DNA of 64,000 nucleotides from Rhea pennata (Eukaryota; Chordata; Aves; Rheiformes; Rheidae). The number at the start of each line of letters is the position of its first letter. The stretch's first letter is position 1. The notes beneath the pieces are model-generated. The model saw only the letters and a list, made by a program, of their open reading frames with translations, was not told where the DNA came from and ran no database searches. The DNA lies in the NCBI RefSeq assembly GCF_028389875.1, contig NC_084682.1, positions 3,978,001 to 4,042,000 on the forward strand, in the 5' to 3' direction. Made by a program: the position numbers and the translations under genes. Shown in pieces: positions 40,379 through 52,059 of the stretch.

Positions 40379-40732
40379 TCACTTGCAAGCGTAAGTGAGA
40401 CTAGCAACTTATACTCCTTACTGCTTCAATGGACAGCATTGTTTTGTCATCAAAAATTAATAACCATAAAACAAAATACAAATTCCTGTTACACATATTC
40501 CAGGAGTCTAGAAAAACATTTTAACTAGATGAAATTCTATGATATTGCTTCTAATAAAAATATCATTCATTTGCGTTCACTTTTCTTGATTATCTTCACA
40601 AGAAGAATCCTACAACAATCTTTTATTGTAGCAAGTTCTCTGAATCCTTATTTCTACTACAAGTATTAATAAACTTTTCAGATTCCTGTCGTTCCAAAAA
40701 TCCACAACATCACATTATAGAATACACTAGGG

Positions 40733-40758
40733 GACCACAAGAGTGACTTGTGGTCACT
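40733..40758. repeat. Two mutually exclusive hairpins
   Basis: Stem A pairs GACCACAAG (40733-40741) with CTTGTGGTC (40747-40755). Stem B pairs GAGTGAC (40741-40747) with GTCACTC (40752-40758). Both are perfect and they share bases, so only one can form at a time. Confidence 0.85.
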
Positions 40759-40785
40759 CACACTTTCACAACTGAGTTAAAGATT

Positions 40786-40812
40786 AAAAAAAAAAAAAAA
40801 AAAAAAAAAAAA
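40786..40812 (+). repeat. Poly(A) run, 27 nt
   Basis: Uninterrupted A homopolymer 28 nt after the hairpin pair. Confidence 0.9.
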
Positions 40813-43409
40813 GTTCATTGAAAAATGCCTGCAAGTAGTAACAGGGTATTAATAGCAAACATACAGGAAAACCAGAAGGTAAGAAAGTACCAGATCATTC
40901 AAAACCTAAAAGTTTCAAAGTGATAGCAAAGCCTTAATATCTTACAACAAATGAAAGCAAATATAAATACTCCAGTGCATAACAAGTTATTGAAATCGGA
41001 CACAACAAAACAGGGTTAAAAAGAACTTCCATGAGTTTGTCCACTGTGTATGACCAGTTCACAGACTGACAAACATTCTCCAAGAGATGAATGGAGCGAA
41101 CATGGGTGGCCATTTCAGGTAGTGATATTATTTCATTCTTTTTTCCTCTTTCTGTTTTATTATTATATACCACCTGATCGGCTCTTTTTCATATTTTTAC
41201 AAATATAAAGCAGACTTCCTCAAAATGCTTTCCTTTTTCTTTCTGCACTTCCTCAACAGGTGTTTTTAATCTATTTCAGGTGGTATTTTTTGCACAATTA
41301 AAAACAGAAAATAAAACCCCCACACAAAACTACTTCAATTTAATATTTTGTTCCATTTCGTAATAAAAACAATGAGACTGTGAGACTACATTTCCCTCCC
41401 TTCTTATTCTGAATTTTTGTTTGGCTAGGTTGTTTGAGTACATAAAGAAACTGGTCAAATGTTGGTGTTTAAGACAACTTAAATAAAAGACAAGTGAAAG
41501 TAAAATATATATACACTCACACACACAAACCTATCTTATTACAATATTTCTTGAGCTGTGACAACCTTTATCTTTATTTAGTTCTGTCAAGCAATAATAT
41601 TACTTCATCAGTTTTCAGAGGATAATAAATTAATCTGAAGAGTTTTCAATGTACTAATGCAAAACTCAGTTTGAAGTATATATTTTATATTTTTAATAAA
41701 TGCTTTTTAATATAAACCTACACTAATTAAAATATAAAAACACGCACAAATATAATCAAAATCTTTAAATTGCATTGCCTTCTGTATTAATTTTTCAGTT
41801 GAAAATTTAGGATGCAAATTTACTTAGGATCAACATAAGAGGTGTTTTTTAAGTTTAAAATGCCTATTCTTGTTCCTTTTGTTGACACACTTCATCTTGC
41901 CCAAGACATAGGGAGAGTTTGGAAGATTGAGGGGAGGAAGGGGGCACATATTTTAGGGTGTTTGGTAGTTTTGTAGAATATATTTTCTTGAATCCCCGCA
42001 ACTAGATTTACAACTGTTGTTTACTTCATGTTTTTAAAAAAGGATTATATTGCATGTTATAAATATCATCACTTATAAAGACAAAGTGGATGTGAATTGC
42101 ACCAACTCTGTTTTGTGAGGTGCTAACATCAAAAGTATCTAACTTCCAAAAATGTTATTCTAAAATTAGTATACAATGTAATTAGCAAGATTTTAAATAT
42201 TCTATATGATCATTTGGGTCATTCATAATCAGTCAAAATGAAAAAGGTTAACACCAATGAGGAAAATTTAAACCACTTAAAATTCATTCTCAAATGAACA
42301 ATGCACTGGGGAAGAGGATCAGATTACTTAAAATAGGCTAAGTTCTCCTCTCCAACCAAAAATTCCAAAGTACATATCCAGAGCCAGAATCTCTTGTAAA
42401 TTGTGTATTCTTTTCTCTACTCATTTCAATGAGAATTGCAGCAGTGCTATGTATCGATAAGTCTAACCCTCTGTTTAAGTGGAAGAGGATTCTTTTCATG
42501 GACCTTATATGCTTCCTACCATTGAGGTAAGAGGTTAAAGGCAAGAGAACAGAGCTCACTATTTTAAGTATTTTGTCAGGGGAGTGTAGAAGGCTGTTCC
42601 TTCTCTCTTGTGACCTATAAGATGTATAGGTCTCACTTTTTCTTAGCTTTTCTAAGGCTTCAGTATACCTCAGGACTTTGGGGGCACATTAAAACTACCA
42701 TTAGTTAGTATTGTTTGCCATTTGAGGAATCACACGCACAAGCAACTTTTTGTCATTGCTTCTATTTGTCAAAATTTTAAAACAGATGTTCTGTAAAAAT
42801 GATCTTTATCACATTAACTACTGTAATAAATACTTATTGGAAGTTAACATGAACTAACCTTACTAATGCAGCTCAGCATTTATATCAGTGCTCATTTCTT
42901 TTAGGGGGATCTTCACTAAAAATTCACATTTGAATGTTGAGGCTAGGGCCAATCCACTTCCTTTTAAAATCTGTTTTAACAAACATTTTGGGGGTTTCAG
43001 CAAGAAGAGGATTTAAATTCATCTGATAATAGATACATCTTTTATTCTCTATGGAATAGATTGCCGTGAAAAAGCAGAACTAAGAACAACTTAGAGCACC
43101 AGGGTTCTAAAAGCACAAAGCATGCTCATTCACTGAACAACAGTGTGTTTCTGATAATCTCTAGAAATATAGAGCTTCTGACTTCTCATTACCTAACACA
43201 TAAGATTTTCTGCAGTTTTCAAGAAGAAAGCGGTAGTAAGAGCTGATAGAGTAAACACTTTGAGATAAGAGCTTTTATATATGAATACCTGCATTCAATC
43301 AGATTCGTACCTCAACCATAATGATTAGATCTTTTAAACACGACACTACTTATAATAAAAGTTGATAAAGGCTTTTGTTTAAAAATATTTAACACACTAA
43401 TCATACACA

Positions 43410-43463
43410 CTTACCTACATATATAACGCAAGATATAAACTCCTACTTGTTAATGTAGGTAAG
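43410..43463. repeat. 11-bp perfect inverted repeat, 32-nt loop
   Basis: CTTACCTACAT at 43410-43420 and ATGTAGGTAAG at 43453-43463 are exact reverse complements. Confidence 0.85.
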
Positions 43464-45896
43464 AATTCAAGATATTATGCCATTATCTTCAACTGAGCCC
43501 ATAGATTTCAATAGGAACTGAACAAGGTTTCCCTGATTATTGCAAACTAATACACAAAATATTTTCTTTTAAAAAAGTAATTAGTATTACGAGTCTTATC
43601 ACCATTATCATCTAATTAAACATCTGGTAAGAACGGCAGCTCTTCGATATCAAACAATGGTTAATGTAGCAAAAGCTCATTGCATGCAAAGCTGGTACAT
43701 TTGAAAAAAAAGTAATTTTAGTTACCTAGCATTTTCTCTGTTGCAAACTAGAAAAGGAAAAAATGTAATTATTTGTTAGATTCTATTTATGTTAGATAGC
43801 TATTTGGTAGATTCTAAAATAGAGGGTGGAGGCTTTTTTGCCATCTACAATTTCAAGTTAAGATTGAAAGGAAAATAATCATTCCAGAAGCTAATTAATG
43901 TAATGTATAGAGTACATTGTTCATAACACTAATGAATAATAGCTTACCACACTCATTTCAAAACTTTGAACTTCAACAAGAAGGTCATAGCCTGAGGTGA
44001 AAGGAACAGCCCTAGAGACAGTGCCAAGGAGTTAAAATGCCAAGCCCTGTGATTATAGGCTGCTTCTATTTTTAGTCATGATGGAAGTACAGAGCTTATA
44101 AAAAAAAATAACTTTTACAAATGCAAGAAGGTAGTCAAATTCTGTATTGTAAATTTATACTAAAAGAAACTAACCTTGCAAAAAATGTGAAATACAACTT
44201 AACAGACTTTACTGGATCATAAAAGGCCAGAAAAAATATCTTCAAAATAATATTATCTAAGAAAGTGAGTTTTAAGCAGCTGCCCATAATTTTATCCAAT
44301 TCATAGAACACTTTTTATTATGATTACAGCTACAAGAAAATGCAAGTGTTTTCCAGTTCATTATGGCTCTCTGAAATCAAGTACACTTTTCCCATGATCA
44401 GAATTTAGCAGTCAACTTCTTAATCCTACTCTACCACAAGAAATAAACTTTTCCACTGATTGCATGCAGGGATCAGAACTGATGAGAAGTAGCAGAGCTT
44501 AAAACATTGGTTCAGTTACTCAATCACTAGTTGCCTTCAGCTGTTTTCCATCCAATATAAACATAAACTGAAGTAATCCTGCAATCTAGCTCACTCATTT
44601 AACTTCAGTATTAATTATTGAAGTACCCAAGGGCAACTATTTCCCTTGCAGTTCTAGTTTATGACTGATGATTACTTCTTTATGAAATGCCTTTTTAGAA
44701 GTGGGTGATGTTTCTTCTTCCTAATAAAGTACAAGTGTAGCGGAAATGTTTCTGGAAAACAAGCCTACAATCTGCATTCATTTTGTATAATTGCTAAGTG
44801 TTATAATCAAAAAAAATTAAATATTTATTTAGTAGTTGATTTCAGTTAAACCAGAAATAGGGTACAATATTATGTAAAAATGACCATTTATAGTTCAGTA
44901 GCATATCATAGGTTATAACATGTCATGGACACATATTGTCCAAGAAACATGTATTTTTATATCCATCTGCATTACATAATCATGATTGCATTGCATAAGA
45001 CAGACTTAGAGTGTGGTTCAAAGAACATCTGATGTTTTAAAGTCCTAATTCCATTTCATCTCATTTTTCACATATCTTCCCTAGACAGTGAAAATTCTTC
45101 ACAAGAGAAGACCAGCATGCAGACAAAATAAATAGAAGATACAGAACAGCCAATGATCATTTCATAGTGACGTTAAATATAGGAATAAATTGCACTCTCC
45201 TCATCTGTTTACATGCCCAGTAATCATGTAAGAAATAAAATAATACTCCAGTGATAGAACTGTCAGTCAGGACAATAAAACATCTATTAATACAGTGCAA
45301 AGCAAATGTCTTTAAATCTTCTATGAAAAGCACCTCAAAAAAGTAGAATATAATTTCTTCAAAGTGTCAGTGGAGAAATATTCTCCTATTGTTAAAGGCA
45401 AATACAGTAAGATATTTTAAGGACAGGGGTATCCTGTGCAAAGATTTCTTTGTGCAAAAAAAATATAATTTTTATGGAAGAATTAGAAATATCTGAAATT
45501 TTTGAAATTATTTGAAATTTGTTTTTGACAACACAGAGAAACATTCCAAATGTGTTCGTGTGAAAAAGTGCAGTGTATCGAAGTGTAACTCCAGACACAG
45601 TTTGCATAGGAAGAATATAACTAGAATGCAGTTATCTGGGCTTTGACATGGACAAAAGGCTAAACTTTCAAAACTTATTAAGCAATCTCTGTAGAGGAAT
45701 GAAATCTAATGTGGCCTCATCACATCCAAAAGATAGTCAAGAGTCTGTATAGCTGGTAAGATATTGGTTGGTGAAAGGTTTTGAGGTGTTTTATAAGTAA
45801 GAAGTAACAAATTACACATCAAATTTATTATACACGATCATGTATAGATTGCCTCTTGATAATCCAAACTAGTTTCAACAATGGGTCATAAGGTCC

Positions 45897-45920
45897 AAAA
45901 AACAAACAAACAAACAAAAA
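45897..45920 (+). repeat. (AAAC)n microsatellite
   Basis: AAACAAACAAAC array of about six units. Confidence 0.9.
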
Positions 45921-48900
45921 GGCAGAAGAAGGCAGGTCTAATCAATCAATACCCATGTGTGCAAAGGCCAACAACTTCACTAGGAGTAATAGGATCTATG
46001 CAAATTACTCTTGGACAAGAAAAAAATCTATATGGAAAAGCATCTAATTAACTTATTTCCCTTTGCTGCACCAATAGAAAATTTCACTGAAAAGCTTGTA
46101 TTTCCATAAGGTGTTTACTGAGGTTTTTTTAAAGCAACACAAAGTGACTTTTAAGTATAGTTACCATGGCACCTCAAAAACTCATGTTAATCATAAATTA
46201 GTATTAAGTTTGAAATGTCACTACTATAATAACCATTACAAAATGTAAATCTAGAATTTCAATAGCTCATTTTAGACAATAATCCTTTTTTAAAGGAGTA
46301 TCAAAATATCTGATTTGATTCAATATTTTTAAATGAGCGGTAGCACGAACTGAAGATGTCTTGAAAGCAACTTAAAGAATCTGTTCAAACCAGTAGTCAG
46401 GTTTTGAAAATGATCATCACCAAATGCCAGTATTTGTAGATTATAATGATTTCTAGTCTAAAGTTTATGAAACACGCCCATCTCTGAGTACTACATCACC
46501 ACCATGCAATTTATGAGCCTAATGCCATAGTAGATAATAGCAGCTTATTTAAAAGAGTAAGAAAGTATTAATAACAATACAAAAGATCTCTTTATTTTCT
46601 CCATATTATTTTGGAATTTCTCCACAAAATCTCCCTGAGCCACAAAAGCATCAGGGTTCTAGGACCAAAATCCCTTGAATCTGAGGATAATAGGAACAGC
46701 CAATCACTTCCACATAATTCTACACCTTACCACACACATCTAGCACATGCCTTGCAGCCACCAGCTCAAAAACTACCCTCAGAAAAAGATTCTTGATCTT
46801 GGAGGGGGGTCTAAGGAAATAGCTATGCTAAAGTGTAGAACCTAATGATCAACAGAGCTGGGGACATGGGAGGAGGGAATCTAATAGTCTCTGTCAAAAT
46901 CCTTAACCATTTGAAAACTCCCAAAAGAGATGCAAACAATATCTACTTGTTTACTGTGAACATATGCCAATAGTATCACCATTGCTTCCATTATAAAACC
47001 ACACAAAAGAAGATGAAACAAATACCAGCTTAAAAAAGATGGGTTTTCTTTTCTTTTTTTTTTTTTCTGACAGCCATTGTGCTAAATAGAGAAGACAAAC
47101 AGCATTGTTATATTTCCTATAGAGGTTTTCAGATTGCAATCAACAGACTAGACTATAATACACATTAAAAAAAAACAAAAGTAAAACATCACATCCTATT
47201 TTATAATGGTAGAAAGCCAACATGACTTAGAGCATGAACTTTACTTTACAGACAGTGACGACAATGCTAGCTTTCATACAACAATGATTAAGAAGGAAGG
47301 TTTAAAAAAAAATGTACATCTGCTTTTTAAAAGGAGAAGCTAGTGTCTTCAGTCGTAAGTGATGGAGACAGCAGGCAAAACACGCATTTTCAAGTGAAGA
47401 GCTTACTTAAAAAAAAAAAAAAAGACTAATGTTGATGTAAGATTACCACAAAAAGTTTTTCCATTTTAAATTAAAACTGAAAGTTGAAAGAGGAAGAAAG
47501 AAAAAAAGTTACTTTAAATTTACCACCTGCATTTTACATAGGTTCAGTATTAAAAGGCTGAGTCTATATTACAGTCTTGCTATGAAAAAAAAAAGAAAAA
47601 AGAAAAAAAAAGAAGGTAAGGAATACTCAAACCTAAATAAGAATACCTTAAAAAAAAAAAAAAAAAAAAAAGTTAAGTGAGATTTTAAAAATTAAGTCTT
47701 GCATTTCTTCAATCCTAAACTTGGTGTCTACCATTATACTGGAGTGTTGCATAGTGTTCTGCAAAGAAATCTAAATGAGCCATGCTTATGAATTTTTTCT
47801 TTTCATATTCTGAGTTAGAGAAAGATTTCTGAAATCCTCAAAATTTGGTCATCAGCACCTTAGTTAAGCTTTGAAGGGGGCATAATATTTAGATATTTTT
47901 AATACAATCTTAGACAAATCTTGTGACTGAAAGAATAGGTCTACTTTAAGTTCACTATAAATTTTTGAATAAATATTTAAAAGCAAAATTTCTATCACCA
48001 AAAGCACTGAAAGTAAACCTAAATCTACAAGTGACACTGACCATATTTTTTTCCATTAAAGTTTGAGATGGAGGCAAAAAAACAAGACACATGCAGAACA
48101 ACATCCAACTGGATTTTTCTTAATTATTTCTGTACTGAAAAAAAAAGTATGACAGCAAGATAAATTTGTTCCTCCCAGGGACCCGTCTTCTAAAGATTTG
48201 CTATTTAACTTTTCTGTGAAGGCACATCTCACACACCTCTTAGCAGCCCTGTATCTTAAAATCAAAACTAGGATGTTTCATTGGAGATGAAAATCTCTAA
48301 TTAGAGTTTAGAGATTTTATTTTTTTTAAAAAAAGAATATCCTTTAGACGTGCTATCTTTCACCCCCAAATTAAAAGTAAAAGCATGTCAATCACCTCAT
48401 TGAGTATAGGACGATCTGGTGCTCTTCTACTATCCTCCATCTGGCCCTCCTCTCCCTTCACAAACACAACTTTGTTGATTAGTTTTCAAATGTCTTCTCA
48501 AGAACCAGCTTTTTAAATACGTTAAATTCAATAAAAGTACTAGTAGGAAGAGAAAGAGTTTGTTATCTATAAGTTTGTTAAATAAAGTAACTTCTACGAC
48601 TAAAATAAGTCAGAAATTAGATCTACTCCTGACTCAGTAGAAGAAAACAATGGGATCTCATATTCATCTGATGTAAGATTAAGTCCTTTATTTAAATTAT
48701 TTCTATACAGAAACAATTTCAAAGATACAGTTTGAATATTTATTTTATGATTATCTATCAGCACTGTTCCAATGCAGCTGCTTAAAAGTTATTCTTTTTA
48801 GGTTCTTTCATACCTTCTCACATCTTCTATTGAGCTGTTTCATTCTGTTGTGGCTCACTGAGAAAACATACAGTACACATTTTGTGGCATTTAAACAGAT

Positions 48901-50100
48901 ACAAAAATCACATTAATTTAAGTTTCCAAGCATATGCTGTCTCTAGAAGGAAACTAGAAACTGGAAATCTCAAAGGGGAATATGAGTCTTTTGGAAAATA
49001 ATAGAAAAGCTTCATAAATAGGAACTCTCTTGATGGTGATGCGTACAATGGCAAAAGACTTTTTTCATGACTGGCAATATGTATTCATTTCTGAGACAGT
49101 CTTCCTTCCTTCAAAAAGAACTAAAGCAGTGTGCTTAAAATAGCTGAAAAACAGCTGCTGGATTTTCACAGTAATGAGTTTTATCTGCTCACAACATATA
49201 CTGCAAACCAGTCATTTGATTAACATAGTTACAGAAAATGTGCCTTCACAATATACCCTTCCTTGCTAACAATATACCAATAAAGAATTCCTCTTCACAT
49301 GAGTTTTCATATGCACATTTTTTTTTAAATGCTGTCGTAACTATTTGGCCCAAGAGTAGCTATACTTACATGCATAAAGTTTCTCATCTCTGGAGTCTCA
49401 TGGCAAATTGAACCCTTAGCTACAAAGAGAGGGAATCATTCTATTTTCATCAGTTTTATAGTATTATGAGTTTTAAATTTCTTTGGTGACTGGAGTATAT
49501 ACACTAAAGAAACAATACTTAGACCTGTAGAACACGTTTATACATGTGCCCTTACCTCATAGTCCATCATGTCTCAAGAAAAAGTTATTTCAGTTTAGTT
49601 CACAGTACAAAAAGTTACTAAATTTAGCTTGTAAGACGTTAACTGAAAAATGTAATTTTTGAAACATCTAAAAATATTAACTAATGAGATAAATTAATGT
49701 CAATGAATCTTCAGTTAAAAGATTAATTTACTACTTGAAAATGCATTTTTAAACATTAACAAATAAAATATTTAGGGCTTTTGGAAATTTTCTTCCAATA
49801 TGATCTCCTCCTCCCTTAATTTTGAAGTAGATTCTGCCTTTTGCTTCATAATGTAGGGGTCTATCAAAGAAAATCAGAATTTATTTCATGAGAACCTAAG
49901 CAAGGAAACACTTCACTCAGTAGCCATCAAAATATTTATACAAAAGGCTGGGGGAAAGAAAAAAAAACACACAGAAAAGAGCTACCCCTATACACACAAA
50001 ATCCTCTCAAAATGTCTTTGCGTAATTTAATTTAATCCATGAAGAAGGGCCTCAGATACCGGGAAGTCTAAATCTGCCTGTCCTGGAATACGGGAGCATT
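45921..50100. other. Intron DNA, nothing else recognised
   Basis: AT-rich unique sequence aside from the A-tract cluster. No open frame with homology. Confidence 0.55.
47409..47671 (+). repeat. Cluster of A-rich tracts
   Basis: A15 at 47409-47423, AAAG-rich DNA at 47585-47613 and A22 at 47650-47671 lie within 260 bp. Confidence 0.85.
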
Positions 50101-50111
50101 GGGGGGGGGGG
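50101..50111 (+). repeat. G11 homopolymer
   Basis: Uninterrupted run of eleven G. Confidence 0.9.
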
Positions 50112-51169
50112 AGTAAAATCAAGCTCAAAATCGTTTAATATAGTTTAAAGAATGCTTCGAAATAATCTGTTCTATGTCTAAAACTTTATTGAAACTAATC
50201 TGACTTTTGATTTTACAAGTGCGTTAAAAACAGACAAAAAATCCGAATACGTGTAAAGGTCTTGTCACTATGCTCCCTATCACATTCTTTGAATTTGCTG
50301 TTAGGCTCAGGAGAAAGACTTTCTGAACGTGGCAGGGTGAGCATGTGTGAATGGGAGAGCTTTGTCCTTACAGCTATCATTGGGTTGCCCTGTCATCCAC
50401 AAACGCAGAGGGTAGATTAGAATTGAATAGAAACAGATCGTGCAGTTGTAAAACCTGATTCTTTTATTTTATTTATTTATTTTTGCGGCTGAGTAACACC
50501 TCTCATTACAATTATCAGTTCAATGGCAGAAAGCTCCCCGGTGTGCCATGCATATTTTCACAGGTTCATTTGTCTCCTCCTGTGGCATCAGTTTTAAAAG
50601 GTTCCTAAAGAAACGCCACTAACAACCATTTCTATTTCAAGCCTTCAAAGCCAAAGCTGAGCGCAGTATAAAACACTGGTAACTGATCTTTAGGTTTCAG
50701 TCCACAGACTTTTCACACTGCGAATAGATCCCATCTGTTTCCTCTTTATGCACCAGCCTTTCAGAAAGCACAGGTCTGGAAACTGCCTCTGTACAGAACA
50801 CACCAGAGCTGGCTTCCCCCGGCTGACAGCAGGAACAGCCCCACGATCATGGAGAGCTTTCTCCTAAGGCTTCCTACTCCTCTTCCCTCCTGATCAGTAA
50901 ACGCACAGTGCAGTTTTCTTGATTTTTTTTTTCCTGGGGAGGGGGGGGATTCTCTTTCCTTTCCTCTCGTTCTCCCCCTCTTTGTTTCTTGGCAGAGGTT
51001 TCCCCATTTGCAAATCCTCATGCGGGGCACATTTCAATTTCAAGCCTCGATACAATCAACCCCAGCCAAGCCCCCCTCCTGTTTTGGCACCAGAGCGTGA
51101 GACATCTCCCCCACCACTGTTCCTCCCCGAGCAAGCTGCTCTCCAGATGGATGCTCACAGCCCCCCTCT
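50112..51169. other. Intron DNA leading into the CpG island
   Basis: The composition shifts gradually from AT-rich to C/T- and G-rich between about 50700 and 51170. Polypyrimidine and poly(G) stretches (50925-50985) create spurious open frames on both strands. No exon is recognised. Confidence 0.55.
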
Positions 51170-51350
51170 GCCCATTCGCTTCCCCTCTTCGCTCCCCGTC
51201 CCGGGGGGGGGAAGGGGCAGGCGGGCGCAGCGGCGTGTTTGGGGGAGGGGGAAACAGGGCACGGAGAAAAGATCCTGAGCCGCTCAGCACCACTAAAGTC
51301 TCCAGCTCCTTGTCTCGGAGACCTTTCCCTCCCCAGGCCCCCTGCCCTCG

Positions 51351-51530
51351 CCTCAGCCCCACACCTTGCCCTCGACCTCCCGCCTTGGTGGTGGTGGTGG
51401 GGGGGGGGTCCTTCCTCAGCCCCACGCCCTACCAAGGAGGGGTCCCCTCAGCCCCATGCCCTGCCCTCGACCCCCTGCAAGGGGCGGGGGTCCCCCTCAG
51501 CCCCATGCCCTGCCCTCCACCTCCTCTCCG
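51351..51530. repeat. Imperfect tandem repeat just inside PPM1E intron 1
   Basis: CCTCAGCCCC recurs at 51351, 51414, 51446 and 51495, mostly followed by (A/C)(T/C)GCCCTGCCCTC-like sequence, with spacers of variable length including a (GGT)n-G tract at 51386-51408. On the sense strand of PPM1E this places G-rich repeats within about 200 nt of the exon 1 donor. Confidence 0.65.
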
Positions 51531-51536
51531 CCCGGC

Positions 51537-51542
51537 ACTCAC
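51537..51542 (-). other. PPM1E: PPM1E exon 1 splice donor
   Basis: Read on the minus strand, the exon ends CTCTACAAGTA and the intron begins GTGAGT, a near-consensus 5' splice site. Without splicing the frame hits TAG straight after Lys120. With splicing the TA becomes the first two bases of a Tyr codon, as expected from the conserved LYKY peptide. Confidence 0.9.
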
Positions 51543-51904
51543 TACTTGTAGAGCTGCTGCAGGCAGAGGTCCAGGCACTCGCCCTCCACCTCCTCCTCCG
51601 TGATGTACTCCGAGAGCGGCCGGGGCAGCGGCGGCAGCGGTGGGGGCGGCGGCGGCGGGGTGGGCGGCCGAGGGTCCCCGGCGTCGCCCTCCTCCGCCTC
51701 CCCGGCCGTTCCCGCTTCTCCTTCTGCCCCGGGGTCCTCGGCAGCGGGGGCCGCGGCGTCGGCAGCGGCGGGCGGGGGAGCCGGCGCCGGCTCTACCCCG
51801 AAGGGCCCGCGGAACTCGCCCAAGAAAAGCTCGAGGAAGCGGCGGTAGCTCTTCTCCTCCGCGCTGCCGCCGCCGCTGTTACTGCCCGAGCCGCCAGCGG
51901 CCAT
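51543..51904 (-). CDS. PPM1E: PPM1E (POPX1) coding exon 1, N-terminal 120 codons plus 2 nt
   Basis: PPM1E is a PP2C-family, metal-dependent Ser/Thr phosphatase that in mammals dephosphorylates PAK and CaMK-family kinases and binds PIX through its N-terminal region. Seen here: after a Gly/Ser-rich start, residues 16-34 ([19 protein letters not shown]) closely match the family's N-terminal block [19 protein letters not shown]. An acidic Ala/Pro/Glu-rich linker follows at about 38-79, then a polyproline run at 80-96 including [10 protein letters not shown], then [20 protein letters not shown] and LYK at 98-120, again family-typical. The phosphatase domain lies in later exons outside the window. 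The exon ends in phase 2: codon 120 AAG, then TA joined directly to donor GTGAGT, so the next residue is Tyr as in the mammalian protein. The start at 51904 has G at -3 and G at +4. The frame stays open upstream to another ATG at 52039. The long Pro-Glu repeat of the human protein is absent. Gene identity is near certain; the exact start is likely. Confidence 0.95.
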
Positions 51905-51914
51905 TGCTTCGCAT
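51879..51914 (-). promoter_or_regulatory. Overlapping upstream ORF at the PPM1E start
   Basis: An out-of-frame ATG sits 10 nt before the PPM1E ATG. It opens an 11-codon frame ([11 protein letters not shown]) that ends at TAA, overlapping the start of the main frame. It has G at -3 and C at +4, a fair context, so scanning ribosomes could initiate here and lower translation of the main ORF. This matters only if the transcript begins upstream of 51914. Confidence 0.5.
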
Positions 51915-52040
51915 TCCCGGCTGCCCGCCGGCGGATCAGCACTGCGCCCGCAGAGAGCTCCCGCCCGCCGCCGGGTAGCCGCCTGCCCGCCGCCTGCCCA
52001 GCCCGCGCTGCGCGCGCGCTCCCGAGCGGGCCCGCGCACG
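51905..52040 (-). other. PPM1E: PPM1E 5' leader or possible N-terminal extension
   Basis: The sequence immediately upstream of the chosen ATG is very GC-rich and contains no in-frame stop. An in-frame ATG at 52039-52037 would add 45 Arg/Ala/Gly-rich residues. Family members begin only a few residues before the EEKxYRRF block, so I treat this as 5' UTR. The transcription start cannot be placed from sequence alone, and there is no obvious TATA box. Confidence 0.55.
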
Positions 52041-52059
52041 CCGCGGGCGGGGGGAGGGG

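Larger units (their letters stand above)
36620..45896. other. Intron DNA, candidate conserved noncoding segment and hairpins
   Basis: AT-rich unique sequence. Notable items are an AATTAATTGATT-containing segment with hairpins (40200-40400), overlapping hairpins beside a 27-nt poly(A) (40733-40812), and an 11-bp inverted repeat (43410-43463). The open frames at 38836-39153 and 39248-39595 plus resemble no known protein. Confidence 0.5.
1..51542 (-). other. PPM1E: PPM1E intron 1 (partial, more than 51.5 kb)
   Basis: Everything left of the exon 1 donor to the window edge is inferred to be the first intron of PPM1E. I looked for the expected exon 2 coding sequence (starting Y-NCPSF..., later CSWVKDFP and MEDKH) on the minus strand and found no match, so the acceptor lies outside the window. 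The intron is AT-rich, has few interspersed repeats and many homopolymer and dinucleotide tracts, and holds no open frame with recognisable homology except a CR1 remnant. Large first introns are usual for this gene in vertebrates. Confidence 0.8.

Noticed and set aside
51284..51292. REST/NRSE-like half site TCAGCACCA in PPM1E intron 1
   Set aside because: Only the left half of the 21-bp element matches; the right half (GGACAGCGCC) is absent.
50989..51603. Plus-strand open frame of 204 codons
   Set aside because: It runs through C-rich tandem repeats and the antisense of the exon 1 donor. Composition explains it.
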